This document shows, piece after piece, positions 1-13,429 of a stretch of 64,000 nt of DNA. The position numbers were made by a program, and so were the translations under genes. The notes under the pieces are model-generated. The model was given only the letters and a program-made list of their open reading frames with translations, did not search any database and was not told the origin of the DNA. The stretch's first letter is position 1; every line of letters starts with the position of its first letter. Origin of the DNA: Sipunculus nudus (taxonomy: Eukaryota; Annelida; Sipuncula; Golfingiida; Sipunculidae); assembly GCA_026874595.1 (NCBI GenBank), contig CM049309.1, positions 96,618,723 through 96,682,722 of the forward strand. The letters run 5' to 3'.

Positions 1-1337
1 TCTGGATATAAAAGTTGATTCATAATTCTCAATTGCATCATCATAAATCCAATTTTGTCAGATAACACCACATCATGCATACAAATGTTTATTAATTTTT
101 TACCACAAAACTATATCTTTTATATCTGCAAAACAATAAATATCTAAAAAAAAATACTTGATTTAGATTTCTCAATTTTATTTTTAATTGTGTCTTAATT
201 TATCCATAATGTGCTTCATATTTTATAATAATTTAAGCATACTGATGGGTTCCATCATGATTGGTAAAATCATTTAAAAGAAAAATTTCTTTAAAAATGC
301 TACATTACACAACATTGCATCTTGAATTACTTTTTCTAGGAAAGTTTTTGCATATCAGAGTGGAAACAGCATTACAATTAAGGAGATACAGTGAACACTT
401 GGTGGGTTGGGTTTGCGGGGGGGGGGGGGGGGGGGGGGGGGGTGATTGGGGTGGTGATATGAGAATAACTGTACACCTGTCACAGCAGGGGATCTCCCCC
501 AGTGACTGTAACAAATCAGAAACCCTGGCATAGCTGACTTCAAGTGACCTGGAGTGGGACCCTGCATCTGTAATCTGTAATCAAAACAAATGACTACAAT
601 AGAGCCTCAAGATAAAAATCAATAACTAGCTTAATTTTCCAGCTTTTACTTCCAAATTTCAGATTTAAACAAATAAAATATTTATATTTACATGGTGTGA
701 AAATTAAATCAATGGTACTTACAGGAAAAAAACGTGCCATGGTCAAAGTTGGGCAAAATTTAAGGTACTGATTTTATTTTTATGCTAATTACTTAAAAAA
801 TTTACAAAATTCAGATCTAATTTTGGGTAAACAATTGAATCTTAATTAAACATAGTTATATACTTGGGAAAATAGACTCTAGTTTCAAAATTTTTCATGT
901 TAAGTGAGTAAATATTTTTCCTGATTTTTTACAAAGTCCATTATGTTTGGGCCCATAACTTAAAGAATTTATACTTAACAGACTTAATTTCTGGCATGTA
1001 CATAGAAACAATATAGAAGAATATTTATGGTAAATATGAGGAAAAACAGATGAGTGGTTTTGATATTAGGCAGTCCTGAAGTGTGAAAATAGGATTTTAA
1101 TAAAAAATTGAGGTTTTTCCTTAATTTCTCAAAGGAACGAAGTTGCAAAGATCCAGTTTTCGGCTTGGTAGGAGATCTTGGGGACATCTAACATTATGCT
1201 GAATTTTGGATTCCTAGGTCTTACGGTTTCAAAACGTGCCACATCTACGGACAGACGGACGGACGGACGGACAGACGGACAGCTACGGACAATGGACCAC
1301 GACTATAGCTCAGATGACTTATAGTCAGCTGAGCTAA
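1..1337. repeat. R1 dispersed family, 3' part (copy a)
   Basis: This stretch is closely similar to 46610-47922 and 61010-62355. Ordered landmarks are the poly-G tract near 417-441, CTGTCACAGCAGGGGATCTC, the AAAACGTGCCA motif, GGAC/GACGGACA short repeats near 1250-1285, and a terminal hairpin built from TAGCTCAG and CTGAGCTA followed by a run of A. No protein-coding capacity was seen. The left end is cut by the window. Confidence 0.8.
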
Positions 1338-1871
1338 AAATTTAACAGATTTTAATCTAATTTTTGGTATACAATTAAATTTTGATTAGTTAAAGTTGTA
1401 TTACTGGAAAAAAGTCCCTACCTTTAATACTTTTGGTCTTAAGTGACCAAATATCTTCCTGATTTTTTTACAAAGTCGATTATGTTTGGGCCCACAACTT
1501 TTTTAAATTATATAATTCTGACTAAATATCTGGCATGTACATAGGAACTATATAGAGGAATATTTATGGTAAATATGAAGAAAACCAGATGAGTTGTTTT
1601 GATATTAGGCAGTCCTGAAGTGTGAAAATAGATTTCTAATAAAAAAATTTAGGTTTTTTCTTAATATCTCGAAGGAACTAAGTCCTATAGACCCAATTTT
1701 CGGCATGGTAGGAGATTTTGGGGACATTTAACTGTATGCCGAATTTCAGATTCGTAGGTCCAACGGTGTGGAAACGTGCCAGTCTTACGGACGGACATCC
1801 GGACAGACGGACGACAGACAATGGACTACGACTATAGCTCAGATGACTTATAGTCAGCTGAGCTAAAAAAA
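1338..1871. repeat. R1 dispersed family, second tail copy (copy b)
   Basis: A partial copy of the last 530 bp of R1 directly follows copy a. It repeats the ATTATGTTTGGGCCC, GGCAGTCCTGAAGTGTG and GGTAGGAGATTTTGGGGACA landmarks, then ends in the same TAGCTCAG/CTGAGCTA hairpin and A run. The tandem arrangement of two tails mirrors 37680-39588. Confidence 0.75.
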
Positions 1872-3407
1872 TCCAGTAGGGAGGGATATATCTTTTTTTT
1901 ATATTTAAGATAGTATAAACGATAGTTTGTTTGTGCTTGTGAATTTTAGAACCTGAGAACGTATTTAACATTAAAATAATTAAAAGATTCGTGGGATAAA
2001 AATTTATTCACTAATCAGTTGGTCCACAAAATTCACCAAGGCTTCCCTTTGCTGGTTGCTGCGTTATTTCCTCCTTAATATTTGAGTGCATTATCGGAAC
2101 AGTTGCAAAGATGATATCGTCATAATCTATAAATGCGTCATGTCGCTTCACAGTGACATTTCATCGAAAATATAGTCAACATGAAAGCGGATATCGCCGT
2201 GTTGGCAGCGACTTGCAGCTGATCCAGCCCTCTGAACAAAGTGGGTACTCTCGGACATTTTTTTTATCTACTTTCGCAACATTTGCATAAAAAAGCACTA
2301 TTTACACGGGTTTTATAATGCAGTTCTTACGGAATCACCGCATGTTTTCTATTTTTGCAATCGCAAGTCTAATGCCTGCATAGTTCCATTCCATTCACCC
2401 AGATTTATTTAATTGTCATGTGTGGATATTTTACTGCAAAAACTCCCCTGAGTGATTAAAGGCCACTGATCAGCTGTACAAACAGAAGAGGCTGGATGAG
2501 TCTAAGCGGTCAGACATTCAAAGGGAGAAGTTTGGAAAATCTAGCTGGGTCAAACGTGCATGCTTTTCAGAAATGGCACCAGTGCTGTGCTTGCGTCCGC
2601 AATTCGTAAAACAAAGAGTGCAAATTTTCCAGTGATAATAAAATGGTAAATACACCTTTCACAAAAGAGGTTACTAACTTCCACCTGAATTTTCAGTCAT
2701 TGCATGAACCATGAACTTATGACCCTGCCACCCATACTTTAAATGAACTGTCTTGAAGGTTTTGTGAAGTCTGGACCACTTTTCACGATTTGGGCGATCA
2801 CATTCCAAGGTCAAGATGACCCCAGACAAGATGAGATGGAATAAAATATCAGCACAATTGATTGAATCCAACATTTTTTTAAGGGGACAAATAATTATTA
2901 GGCCTACATTTAACACGTGTATGTTATTGTAAACAAGCTCCTGTGCCGAATCTTTGCTTGAAGTGGGTTGTATCAAGGTCAAACCTGCCTCAAACTAGCC
3001 CTAATATGTGCACGACCTATCAACTATGCGGTCCCTGAAACAACCAAGCGTATGCAAACAAGCACTTGTCTGACTTGGGTCACAGAAACGGACGATCATG
3101 TCATGACCTTAATATATATGCAGGCTGATGTCAGCTGCCAGGGTGCAGAAAGCGTGTTAAAACAAACAAGAGCTCATGGGATTTTGACGCAATTTAAACT
3201 TAGAACTGTTGATATTCAGTCTTCATCCGGCACATGGTCATAAATTTGCTGTTGCGCTCAGGAAAAATCAGCGTAGCGGCCCTAATCACAGCATCATCTT
3301 AACACATAACAGCCCAATACACTGAAATGACCTGGCAAGAACCCTGATATATACACATATATATGTATAAATCACATTCAGTTGAGGAGTTTGGAACTAC
3401 TAGAAAA
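1872..3407. other. Unassigned intergenic or intronic sequence
   Basis: No known gene or transposon was recognised. A plus-strand open stretch at about 2457-2640 (DQLYKQKRLDESKRSDIQRE and onward) lacks a start codon and any family I know. The segment near 2690-3230 has ordinary composition and holds only short chance reading frames. In the POLR2E sense this lies in the intron after exon 4. Confidence 0.4.
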
Positions 3408-4036
3408 GCTATCAAGGAGTAATCATTCAATATCAGAAGCAGTCTATTAGAAAGGCACTATCAAGGAGTAATCATTCAATATCAGAAGCAGTCTATTAGA
3501 AAGGCACTATCAAGGAGACAAACATTCAATATCAGAGGCAGTCTATTAGAAAGGCACTATCAAGGAGTAATCATTCAATATCAGAGGCAGTCTATTAGAA
3601 AGGCACTATCAAGGAGTAATCATTCAATATCAGAAGCAGTCTATTAGAAAGGCACTATCAAGGAGTAATCATTCAATATCAGAGGCAGTCTATTAGAAAG
3701 GCACTATCAGGGAGTAATCATTCAATATCAGAGGCAGTCTATTAGAAAGGCACTATCAAGGAGTAATCATTCAATATCAGAGGCAGTCTATTAGAAAGGC
3801 ACTATCAAGGAGTAATCATTCAATATCAGAGGCAGTCTATTAGGAAGGCACTATCAAGGAGTAATCATTCAATATCAGAAGCAGTCTATTAGAAAGGCAC
3901 TATCAAGGAGACAAACATTCAATATCAGAAGCAGTCTATTAGAAAGGCACTATCAAGGAGTAATCATTCAATATCAGAGGCAGTCTATTAGAAAGGCACT
4001 ATCAAGGAGTAATCATTCAATATCAGAGGCAGTCTA
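3408..4036. repeat. 49-bp satellite, about 13 units
   Basis: Head-to-tail repeats with the core ATCAAGGAGTAATCATTCAA then TATCAGAGGCAGTCTATTAG and AAAGGCACT. Units differ mainly at two positions: TAATCATTC versus ACAAACATTC, and AGAAGC versus AGAGGC. It lies in the intron following POLR2E exon 4. No resemblance to an RPB5 exon was found on either strand. Confidence 0.95.
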
Positions 4037-4159
4037 TACACTATTAACATTTTGGCTTTCAAACCACGGTACTGTATGTCTCCCCATAGTTACATAAAAG
4101 TCTTTATGGTCGTTACGGTCTGGAATAAAGTTTTCATATGTATGAATACATATGTATGA

Positions 4160-4161
<2 letters not shown>

Positions 4162-4208
<47 letters not shown>
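4162..4208. repeat. (AT)n microsatellite
   Basis: A run of about 23 TA dinucleotides, preceded by two imperfect copies of ACATATGTATGAAT. It is just downstream of POLR2E exon 4 in the gene sense. Confidence 0.97.
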
Positions 4209-4213
<5 letters not shown>

Positions 4214-4380
4214 GTTTTTTTGCATACAAAAATGGTAAATTTCATTGAGTCGTTAAACAGGCCACTACAGTTGTGAGGAAACTTTTCAGAATTCCTGTTG
4301 CCATGTCTTTGAGATTTCTATAGTAAATGTCTCTAGATCTGAGAGTTACTGTATGTGCATTCAAAGTGATTCAAGCTTAC

Positions 4381-4601
4381 TGTGTGTTCTGTAATGTTGA
4401 CAAGAAGCTCAGCTTCAAGGAACTGTTCAAGGATGTACTTGGGAGCCATCTCGACTAAGGACTGTTTAGCGGATGGCGTCATTCCGGTCTGTACGACGAT
4501 AATGGCCCGGGAGATATGTTCTTCTTGCATACGGGTACAGTATGTTTTTATGGTCTTGATCCCAACCTTAGGCTCCTCAGGAAAAAACACAAACATCTGA
4601 T
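4381..4601 (-). CDS. POLR2E: POLR2E exon 4
   Basis: This 221-nt exon encodes the core of RPB5, beginning [19 protein letters not shown] and containing [20 protein letters not shown] and ending NITEHT. These are among the most conserved stretches of the eukaryotic protein. The acceptor is TTTGTTTCCAG before ATCAGATG and the donor is CACACA followed by GTAAGC. Intron 3, between exons 3 and 4, is only 218 bp. I found no trace of the C-terminal RPB5 domain (the YKLRENQLPRIQ and ARYFG region) between 1 and 4380, so the last exons are outside the window. Confidence 0.95.
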
Positions 4602-4814
4602 CTGGAAACAAATGATGATTAAATGACAAACTGATCAATTAACAGAGATGTACGAGTAAATGATGCGCATAATTCCAAATTTTAAATTCAAACAAAATTT
4701 TTTTTTCTAATTGCACTGCATGGCGAAGCATGTCTTTCAATCAATATTTGTTTGTTTTTCTTTTAAATGCCTGATTAAATATGCAGCATATTGAAAAAAG
4801 GTAAATAACCATTA

Positions 4815-6050
<1,236 letters not shown>

Positions 6051-6540
6051 AAACAAGTTTGAGGCCACTCTCATCGGAAAGGTCATGACCCTAATTTAAA
6101 TATAATATAATATCATCCCATAACCCATGTCTATGTATATGCATAATATGAAAGAAATTTGTCCATTAATTTTTTACTTATAATGCTCACAGTACTGTTT
6201 AGTGGCAATGATGGGGTATAAACCCCACAAATACAAGAAAAGGATAATAGGTGGTTCCACCAGATCCTTGTACATGACAACACTATCCAAGATCTTCAGT
6301 CAAGTTGATTTTTGGATCAATCCATGCAAGATTTCTTGAGAAATTTAATTCGAGTGATTTTCCCCCAAAATAGACTTATTCAAGGTCAAGGTCACTCTCC
6401 TAGTAAATGCCATGACCCTATTTTAAATAGGCTTCGTCCCCTAGCCAATATCTATGCACATGATAAGTTTGGTAAAGATCAGTGAAATATTTTTTGAGTT
6501 ATTGCGTCCAATAATACATGTTAAAACAATTTAACAAGGC
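6051..6540. repeat. R2 dispersed repeat (copy a)
   Basis: This segment matches 51715-52190 over its length. Shared landmarks include GAAAGGTCATGACCC, CATCCCATAACCCAT, CTATGTATATGCATAATAT, ATCCATGCAAGATTTCTTGAG and TTCAAGGTCAAGG. Neither copy encodes a protein. Confidence 0.75.
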
Positions 6541-8340
6541 CTACAGCCTAATGCAAACCTGTGCATTGGGAAATACACCAGGTATAATGCTTCAAAGCTG
6601 GACCATTACTTCTCATGTATATGAACAATGCAAGTATTAAACATTTTGAATAAGAAACAATTACACAAACATCACTGCTGAAATTCTGGCATGGGTGCAC
6701 CCAACATAAAAATGATTGTAGCTTGCAGAGGTATATACATATGCCCAATTTCAGACTGATATATCAAACCCCTCCTGAAAATAAGCAGGGACACACACTG
6801 TGCAAAAATTATTGCAAGTGGCACCACCAGTCTTGTATATGACAAAGCTATTCGATATGTATATATATGCCCAATTTCAGGCTGATATATCAAATTCCTC
6901 TGTAGAAATAAGCAGGCATATACACTGTGCAAAAGTCATTGTAGGTGGTGACACCTATCTTTTGGGCGAGAAAGCCATCAAAGACACATAGACTGGTCAA
7001 AATATTAGGCCAATACATCAAACTTACCTTGAGTCTGATGCATGGGGCTGTTGCCCCGAGTGAACTGTGACAAATTGATTGCTCAGGCTACTGCACTTAG
7101 TGAACTCATGACCTGCACCTGGCTAGACTGAGTAATCTTTTGACCTGTACCTGGCTGCACCAAGTTAACTCTTGACCTGTTGCATAATCTGACATGGGTA
7201 ACAGAGACCTAATTTCTGGTTTCCATGGAGACTTTTCATAGGTCTCTCAGTGTATTGAGAATGAAGATTCTAGGTCCAGTCGTTACGATTTGTGCCATGC
7301 TAACAGATGACAGCATCCTTAAAGGTCTCAAAAATAGAGGAAGAAATCGTAAAAAAATCAAACAATATAGGTGGCGCCACCAGTCTGCAGGAACTGATGG
7401 AACATCTCATAATCAATTTGTATGCCAAAAATCATGACCATCCTGTGAAATAAGCAGGGACATACACTGTGCAAAAATTATTGTAGGTGGCGCCACCAGT
7501 CTTGTACACTATAAAGCTACCCGATATGTATAAACATACCCAATTTTAGGCTGATGTGTCAAATTCCTCTGTAGAAATAAGCAGGCGCATACACTGCAAA
7601 AGTCAATGTAGGTGGCACCACCTGTCTTGTAAATGAGAATACCATCATAAACGCATAGACAGGTTTCAGTCCAATACATCAAACTTCCCCAGAGTTTGAT
7701 GCACTTGGCTGACAAGGCTTAGGTGAGTAAGGCAGTTGCCCCCGAGTGACCTGTGACAAATTGCTGCCTCAAGCTACTGAGTGAACTCTTGACCTGCACC
7801 TGGCTAGACTGAGTGATCTTTTGACCTGTACCTGGCTGCACTGAGTGAACTCTTGACCTGTTGCATAATCTGACACAGTTGGCAGACTGCCAAAGCTTTA
7901 AATAGATTCAGGCTGAACTTTGGTGCCAAATTTGATGCAGAGAGCAGTCTGCCAAAGCTATAAATAGAATGCAGCTACTGCACTGAGTGAACTCTTGACC
8001 TGCACCTGGCTAGACTGAGTGAACTTTTGACCTGTACCTGGCTGCACTGAGTGAACTCTTGACCTGTTGCATAATCTGACACAGTTTGCAGTCTGCCAAA
8101 GCTATTAATAGATTCAGGCTGAACTTTGGTGCCAAATATGATGCAGTGAGCAGTCTGCCAAAGGTATAAATAGAATGCAGCTACTGCACTGAGTGAACTC
8201 ATGATCTATACCTGGCTGCAGTTCTTCCAATCCTGGCACTGTGCCAAAACTATTTATAGAGCTGACATCATCTTGGCTAATGGCCAACATCAAGGCACTT
8301 ACAATCTGCCAATGGTAAACCACATGCTGCCATCTGTACA
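6541..8340. repeat. Duplicated non-coding repeat block with GGTGGCRCCACC cores
   Basis: Two related cassettes (about 6780-7200 and 7450-7870) share ATATGCCCAATTTCAGGCTG-like sequence, TTCCTCTGTAGAAATAAGCA and GGTGGCGCCACCAGTCTTGT. The second cassette is followed by further units near 7972-8090 and 8180-8215 based on CTGAGTGAACTCTTGACCTG and CTGTACCTGGCTGCA. No coding potential was seen. Confidence 0.65.
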
Positions 8341-9943
8341 CAAAAGTGGTCCCTACTTGAAATACCTTTGAAATTTATTTTCCCAAAACAAAATGCTTTT
8401 TAGCTGACTTTTTATAAAAAAGAAATCAGGAATATATGTAAAATTATTACGGATGCATACTGAGTGCAAAATTAAAATACAGATATATATCACTGATGAC
8501 AAATTCTTGAATTAAGTTGACTAGGGATACCAATCATTTATAATCCACGTGTCTTTATATAGCCACAGAGAGCTGAATATCCATGATTGGTATGATGAAT
8601 AACTTAAAACATAAATCTAAATTTTTTAAAAGCTTTTAAAAAAACTTTCTTGTCAATATTAACCAAAGATAACCTGAAATCTAAATGTCTAGTGGCATGA
8701 TGTAATAGATGCTGATAAACTGGTGCCGGGCCAGATGTACCAGCATAACACAGCTAACATATATGGTAAGATGACTCAATTCAATCTCCATAATTCAGCC
8801 AAAAATAAATCATGTGGAACCATTAATGACAATTATTATAAGAATTATTGTAGGGATTATTCTTGTAAAATATTTAACAAACTGGCTTCAGAGGCATCAG
8901 TCGAAAAACGTTTTGCAAGTTTATAACTCATATAGGAAGATACTGCAAACTGGCTAAGTTCAGCTCCCCATAACTCAGCCAAAAAGCACTGAACCAAACC
9001 ATTTGAACAAACTTGAATTATCAACATCTGAGGATAATTAATGTGTGAGATTTAAGAATTTGGCCCAGTGGTTTTTGAGAAGAAGATCTTTGTAGCCACT
9101 GAGCTAAAATGGGCTGTTATGGCATATGACTAAATTCAGCTTCCCATAACTTAGCCAAAGTCACTGAAAAGAGACCATTTGAACAAACTTCAGAAAGCAC
9201 TACCCTAGGACCATTTCTGTGCGATATTAAACATTTTGGCCATATGGTTTCAGAGAAGAAGTTTTTTGTAGCCTTCAATGTGATACAGGCACTAATGACC
9301 CTGTACAAAAAAGGCCAATGCAGGTGGCGCCACCAATACCTCAATTTCTGATATGACCTATGTGACCAACATTGGCATAAAATTTGGTGATGATAGCTCC
9401 AGCTGTTTCTGAGATTTAAATTTTAACATGCTTTTTTGCACATTTAACAAAGTTCAACCTCCTGTAACTCGACCAAAAATCTCCAAACTGGAACCATTCG
9501 AACAAACTTGAGAAAGATTGTTCCAGAGATCATTTCTGTGAAATATTGGACAATTTGGCTGGACAGTTTCGGAGAAGAAGATTTTTAAAGCTGTTTTAGC
9601 TTTTTCCCTATAAAACCTAAGAAAATGCAGTTAGAAAAAAAATAAACAAAATCTGATATAGTTTTTTGGATGATTGATTATTTGCAAAAAAATTGGTGAT
9701 GCTAGCTCCTGCCATTTTTGAGATAGCCACACCATTGCATAAGCTCACAGGTTCGCTAAAAATTTGAATAAGGAAAACTAGTATTCTTGTAATTATATGT
9801 TTCATCTGTATGCTGTCTTAAAATTTAATAAAAAATATACATAACCAAACTACTAACGACAAGACCCAACAACATGCTTTATTAAGTGCCAACACCATTT
9901 AATCTATCACAGTTACTTCTTTATCTATGACCGGGTACTTTAC
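8341..9943. repeat. Imperfect repeats ending at POLR2E exon 2 donor
   Basis: Three diverged copies of a segment containing GACCATTTGAACAAACTTGA and a following TTGGCCATATGGTTTCAGAG-like stretch lie near 8945-9085, 9125-9265 and 9435-9580, with one GGTGGCGCCACC core at 9324. The remainder (8341-8900, 9600-9943) shows nothing recognisable. It forms the middle of POLR2E intron 2. Confidence 0.55.
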
Positions 9944-10032
9944 CTTGGTTTATCACCAAACTGTTCCTTGAATTGATCCAGAGTCTGATCCAACTCATCC
10001 TGTGTCACCAGGTACCCTCTGTCATGGCAGAG
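9944..10032 (-). CDS. POLR2E: POLR2E exon 2
   Basis: This exon continues RPB5 with [20 protein letters not shown] and then FKEQFGDKP, part of the N-terminal jaw domain. The acceptor is GTTATTGTTTCAG-like (here with TTATTATT) before CTCTGCC, and the donor is CCAAG followed by GTAAAG. The length is 89 nt: 29 codons plus two bases (AG), completed by T of exon 3 to give serine. This is the only copy with a complete 3' end and donor. The sequence immediately upstream in the gene sense (10033-11061) is a tandem array of truncated copies of this exon plus 24 bp of its upstream intron. Confidence 0.93.
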
Positions 10033-11061
10033 CTGAAACAATAATAAAATAATGTTCAAACTTTTCCTTGAATTGATCTAGGGACTGATCCAACTCATCC
10101 TGTGTCACCAGGTACCCTCTGTCATGGCAGAGCTGAAACAATAACAAAATAATGTTCAAACTGTTCCTTAAATTGATCCAGAGACTGATCGAACTCATCC
10201 TGTTTCAACAGGTACCCTCTGTCATGGCAGAGCTGAAAAAATAACAAAATAATGTTCAAACTTTTCCTTGAATTGATCCAGAGACTGATCGAACTCATCC
10301 TGTGTCACCAGGTACCCTCTGTCATGGCAGAGCTGAAACAATAACAAAAAAATGTTCAAACTTTTCCTTGAATTGATCTAGAGACTGATCCAACTCATCC
10401 TGTGTCACCAGGTACCCTCTGTCCTGGCAGAGCTGAAACAATAACAAAATAATGTTCAAACTGTTCCTTAAATTGATCTAGAGACTGATCGAACTCATCC
10501 TGTGTCACCAGGTACCCTCTGTCATGGCAGAGCTGAAACAATAACAAAATAATGTTCAAACTTTTCCTTGAATTGATCTAGAGACTGATCCAACTCATCC
10601 TGTGTCACCAGATACCCTCTGTCATGGCAGAGCTGAAACAATAACAAAATAATGTTCAAACTTTTCCTTGAATTGATCTAGAGACTGATCCAACGCATCC
10701 TGTGTCACCAGGTACCCTCTGTCATGCCAGAGCTGAAACAATAACAAAAAAATGTTCAAACTTTTCCTTGAATTGATCTAGAGACTGATCCAACTCATCC
10801 TGTGTCACCCAGTACCCTCTGTCATGGCAGAGCTGAAACAATAACAAAATAATGTTCAAACTTTTCCTTGAATTGATCCAGAGACTGATCGAACTCATCC
10901 TGTTTCAACAGGTACCCTCTGTCATGGCAGAGCTGAAACAATAACAAAATAATGTTCAAACTTTTCCTTGAATCTATCAAGAGACTGATCCAACTCATCC
11001 TGTGTCACCAGGTACTCTCTGTCATGGCAGAGCTGAAACAATAACAAAATAATGTTCAAAC
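10033..11061 (-). repeat. 100-bp tandem array of a truncated POLR2E exon 2 with its acceptor
   Basis: The landmark GTCATGGCAG recurs at exactly 100-bp steps from 10021 (the real exon) to 11021, giving eleven occurrences with small changes such as GTCCTGGCAG and GTCATGCCAG. In the minus sense each unit is 24 bp of intron ending in TTATTGTTTCAG followed by 76 bp of exon 2 through FKEKF, then the next unit. Because 100 is not a multiple of three, reading through a junction shifts frame and meets TGA within four codons. Only the leftmost copy retains the full exon and a donor, so the extra copies look like non-coding duplicates, possibly spliced aberrantly. Confidence 0.93.
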
Positions 11062-11099
11062 ACAGGGACACAGGGAAACTTTTTATCCGTCAAATAGGC

Positions 11100-11525
11100 C
11101 TGAAACAGAATATAGGTACAGGTATGAGTATACCAAGCAAGGTGAGCCAATATGTGCTAGGTGTCGTCAAGTTGGACATATACAGGTAGGCTGTAGGGTT
11201 ATTCTAGACCATAAAGACGCTTGTTAAACCACGTTGAGGACCCAACAGCAAGATCAAAGCCGGTAGGTCCACTTGACACGTCACTAGTAGGTAGGCCTAA
11301 TGAAGCAGAGGTTTTAGTCAATGGGTCACATTGCACTGCTTTATTGGATACTGGCTCGACTGTGTCGACTCTTACAGACACATACTTTGAACACGAACTG
11401 TCAAATACTAGACAAATTAGACCTCTGACAGACATTTTACATATTGAGGCCGCAAGTGGACACAACATACCATATAAAGGCTATGTTGAATTAGAAATTT
11501 GTGTACGGGACTTAAGCAAAGTATA
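11100..11525 (+). pseudogene. Element H: Gag nucleocapsid and aspartic protease fragment
   Basis: A CCHC zinc knuckle (CARCRQVGHIQVGC, about 11149-11190) binds nucleic acid in retrotransposon Gag proteins. A retropepsin-like domain follows in a second frame with the active-site motif LLDTGSTVSTL (about 11341-11373). The protease runs up to the 5' end of transposon D, where TAG ends the frame at the insertion point. The reading frame changes between knuckle and protease near 11224, so the fragment is already broken. Confidence 0.8.
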
Positions 11526-11715
11526 GGGGACTGCATCGTGACGTCACAGACCACGTGATTTAGCAGCACGTGCAGTGCTGGTAGGCAAAACACTTAGGGA
11601 TGTTGACTGTCTCAGTTGCACTCCTTCCTCAGTGGGCTTGTTCTGTGTTCTATTTTGTTTGCATTCTACATTAAATATGTCAGTCTTATAACATTAATTG
11701 CATGATAATTTACCA

Positions 11716-11862
11716 ATGAGCTGTACAGCTGTTGGATTTTCCAATCCGCAGCAAACGGGACTTTGTCCAAGCTTCTATACGCTGCCTGCTGGGTCTATAA
11801 TTACAAAGGGCCACATAGATCCACCTGCAGACATGCACTTAGTAAAGCCTCAATTTTCTTAA
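11716..11862 (+). pseudogene. Possible THAP-domain start of the element D transposase
   Basis: A 48-codon frame begins MSCTAVGFSN and continues to LCPSFYTLPAG. This resembles the start of THAP zinc-binding domains (C-x2-4-C, then SFYRFP-like residues), which occur in transposases of the P and Kolobok groups. The second cysteine of the first pair is replaced by phenylalanine, and no C-x2-H pair follows. It may be a first exon or a decayed relic. The call rests on a short motif. Confidence 0.33.
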
Positions 11863-12167
11863 TTGACCCTAAACATGCTTCATTAGAGAATCACTAGTTT
11901 ATTGCCTCATATCCTGTGACTGATTTCTTTTTGCTACACCACATGGAGAATGATCAAGCTGATACAGGTGCTGTAAAGTGTAATGACAGTTCCATATTTT
12001 CACCCCTTTGTAGCCACATTGTCAGCCTTCTGTCAAAAGTTTCAAAGTGCCCCTGCATAACTCTTAATATAGTACCAAGTTATTACTGCCAAGCAGGCTG
12101 CAAACCAATGATAGTTAATGTGTTAACGTATATAAAGTTATATTCATTAAGGATAATATTTTTTTAA

Positions 12168-13400
12168 TCTTTTCTTAACTACATGAACCACCCTTCTATA
12201 TACTCATACTCTGAGAGCTTATATGTTCAGTCACAAAGCACATTTAATGTTAACAATTTGAAATATGCAATCAAAGTCTTCTAATACTTGCACTGATAAC
12301 AACAAAAATCATTTCTGTTAATTAGGAAATCATTTTAACAGCTTGCCTTCAACAGGCTCTTTTCACCCGGATGACAGGGAAATATATGATGGCTTTGTAG
12401 CGTCATGGTTCATTATCTGGTTCATTAGTTTTAGTATTATTAGAATTGATTTATATAGAAAGAAAGTTGATGTTAACTGTTTATGTAAGATTGATATTTC
12501 TCAGCCATTAAGTGTTAAAGAGATTTCATCTCAACAGAACCCTAAAAATAATGCTTAAATTTTTTTTTTTATTTTACTTAACATGTATGCCAATAATTGA
12601 AGAAAATTATTTTTTTACATTTCATATTTGAATATAAAATAAATGAATAATTTTAAAAGTTATAATTACCATCCCAATACAAAAACTGGGGTGGGGTGTT
12701 TCACCTACATTTTTCACATTTCAAATTCAGACATTACTTTTTTATTAAGATAAATATTGTTTTTTTGTTTTCATATTTAAATATTAATACTTTTATTTTT
12801 ATATTAAAATAAAAAAAAAATCATAATTTTATTTTAAAAAGTTATAATTACCATCTCAATACAGATACTGGGTTGGGGGTGTTTCACCTACATTTTTCAC
12901 ATTTCAAATTCAAACATTATTACTTTTTTATTAGGGATAAATATTGTATTTTTGTTTCATATATAAATATAACTACTTTTATTTATTTTTTTATTTTTTA
13001 TATATTTTTATTACTTATAATTATTTTTACACTTCATATTTAAATGAGATAGAAAACTGAAATTTAGAAAGTCATTATCTGTTAAAAAAGTCTGTCACTT
13101 ATAGGTTTATATTTATTTATATATTATATATATAACTATTTTTTAAGGAATTATATAAAACAAATTATTCTTAAATCTAGATATCGTCAAACTTGGTTAG
13201 AAAACTCAAAGAGTGCATATATTATTCCCAGCTTTCAGAATATGTATATTAAAGGAGTCCCAGAACAGTAGTTTTGAAATCAATAATGAACTAGAATACG
13301 GGTAGTCGACAAGCGACTACGTGTATCCGCCTAAATCAGAGTGGAACGGGTGAAGTGAGGCATGGATTAAGTGGCAAGGGGAAATAGAGTGTTGCATATT
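12168..13400. other. Element D interior, AT-rich non-coding part
   Basis: Very AT-rich sequence with an approximate duplication: AAAAGTTATAATTACCATC followed by TACCTACATTTTTCACATTT-like sequence occurs near 12655-12725 and 12838-12905. A 71-codon frame at 12343-12558 (MPSTGSFHPDDREIYDGFVA and onward) has no family I recognise. Nothing else stands out. Confidence 0.4.
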
Positions 13401-13429
13401 AGCATGGATGTCTGCAGCCAAATTGTGTA

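Noticed and set aside
261..567. Glycine- or proline-rich proteins over the poly-G tract
   Set aside because: They are translations of a homopolymer in the R1 repeat, in both strands, and recur wherever R1 has a G tract.
4034..4225. Isoleucine/tyrosine repeat protein
   Set aside because: It is a translation of the (AT)n microsatellite.
4382..4600. 72-residue plus-strand frame
   Set aside because: It is the antisense shadow of POLR2E exon 4.
7960..8175. TATAAATAG strings as promoters
   Set aside because: They are part of a repeated non-coding unit without any downstream gene.
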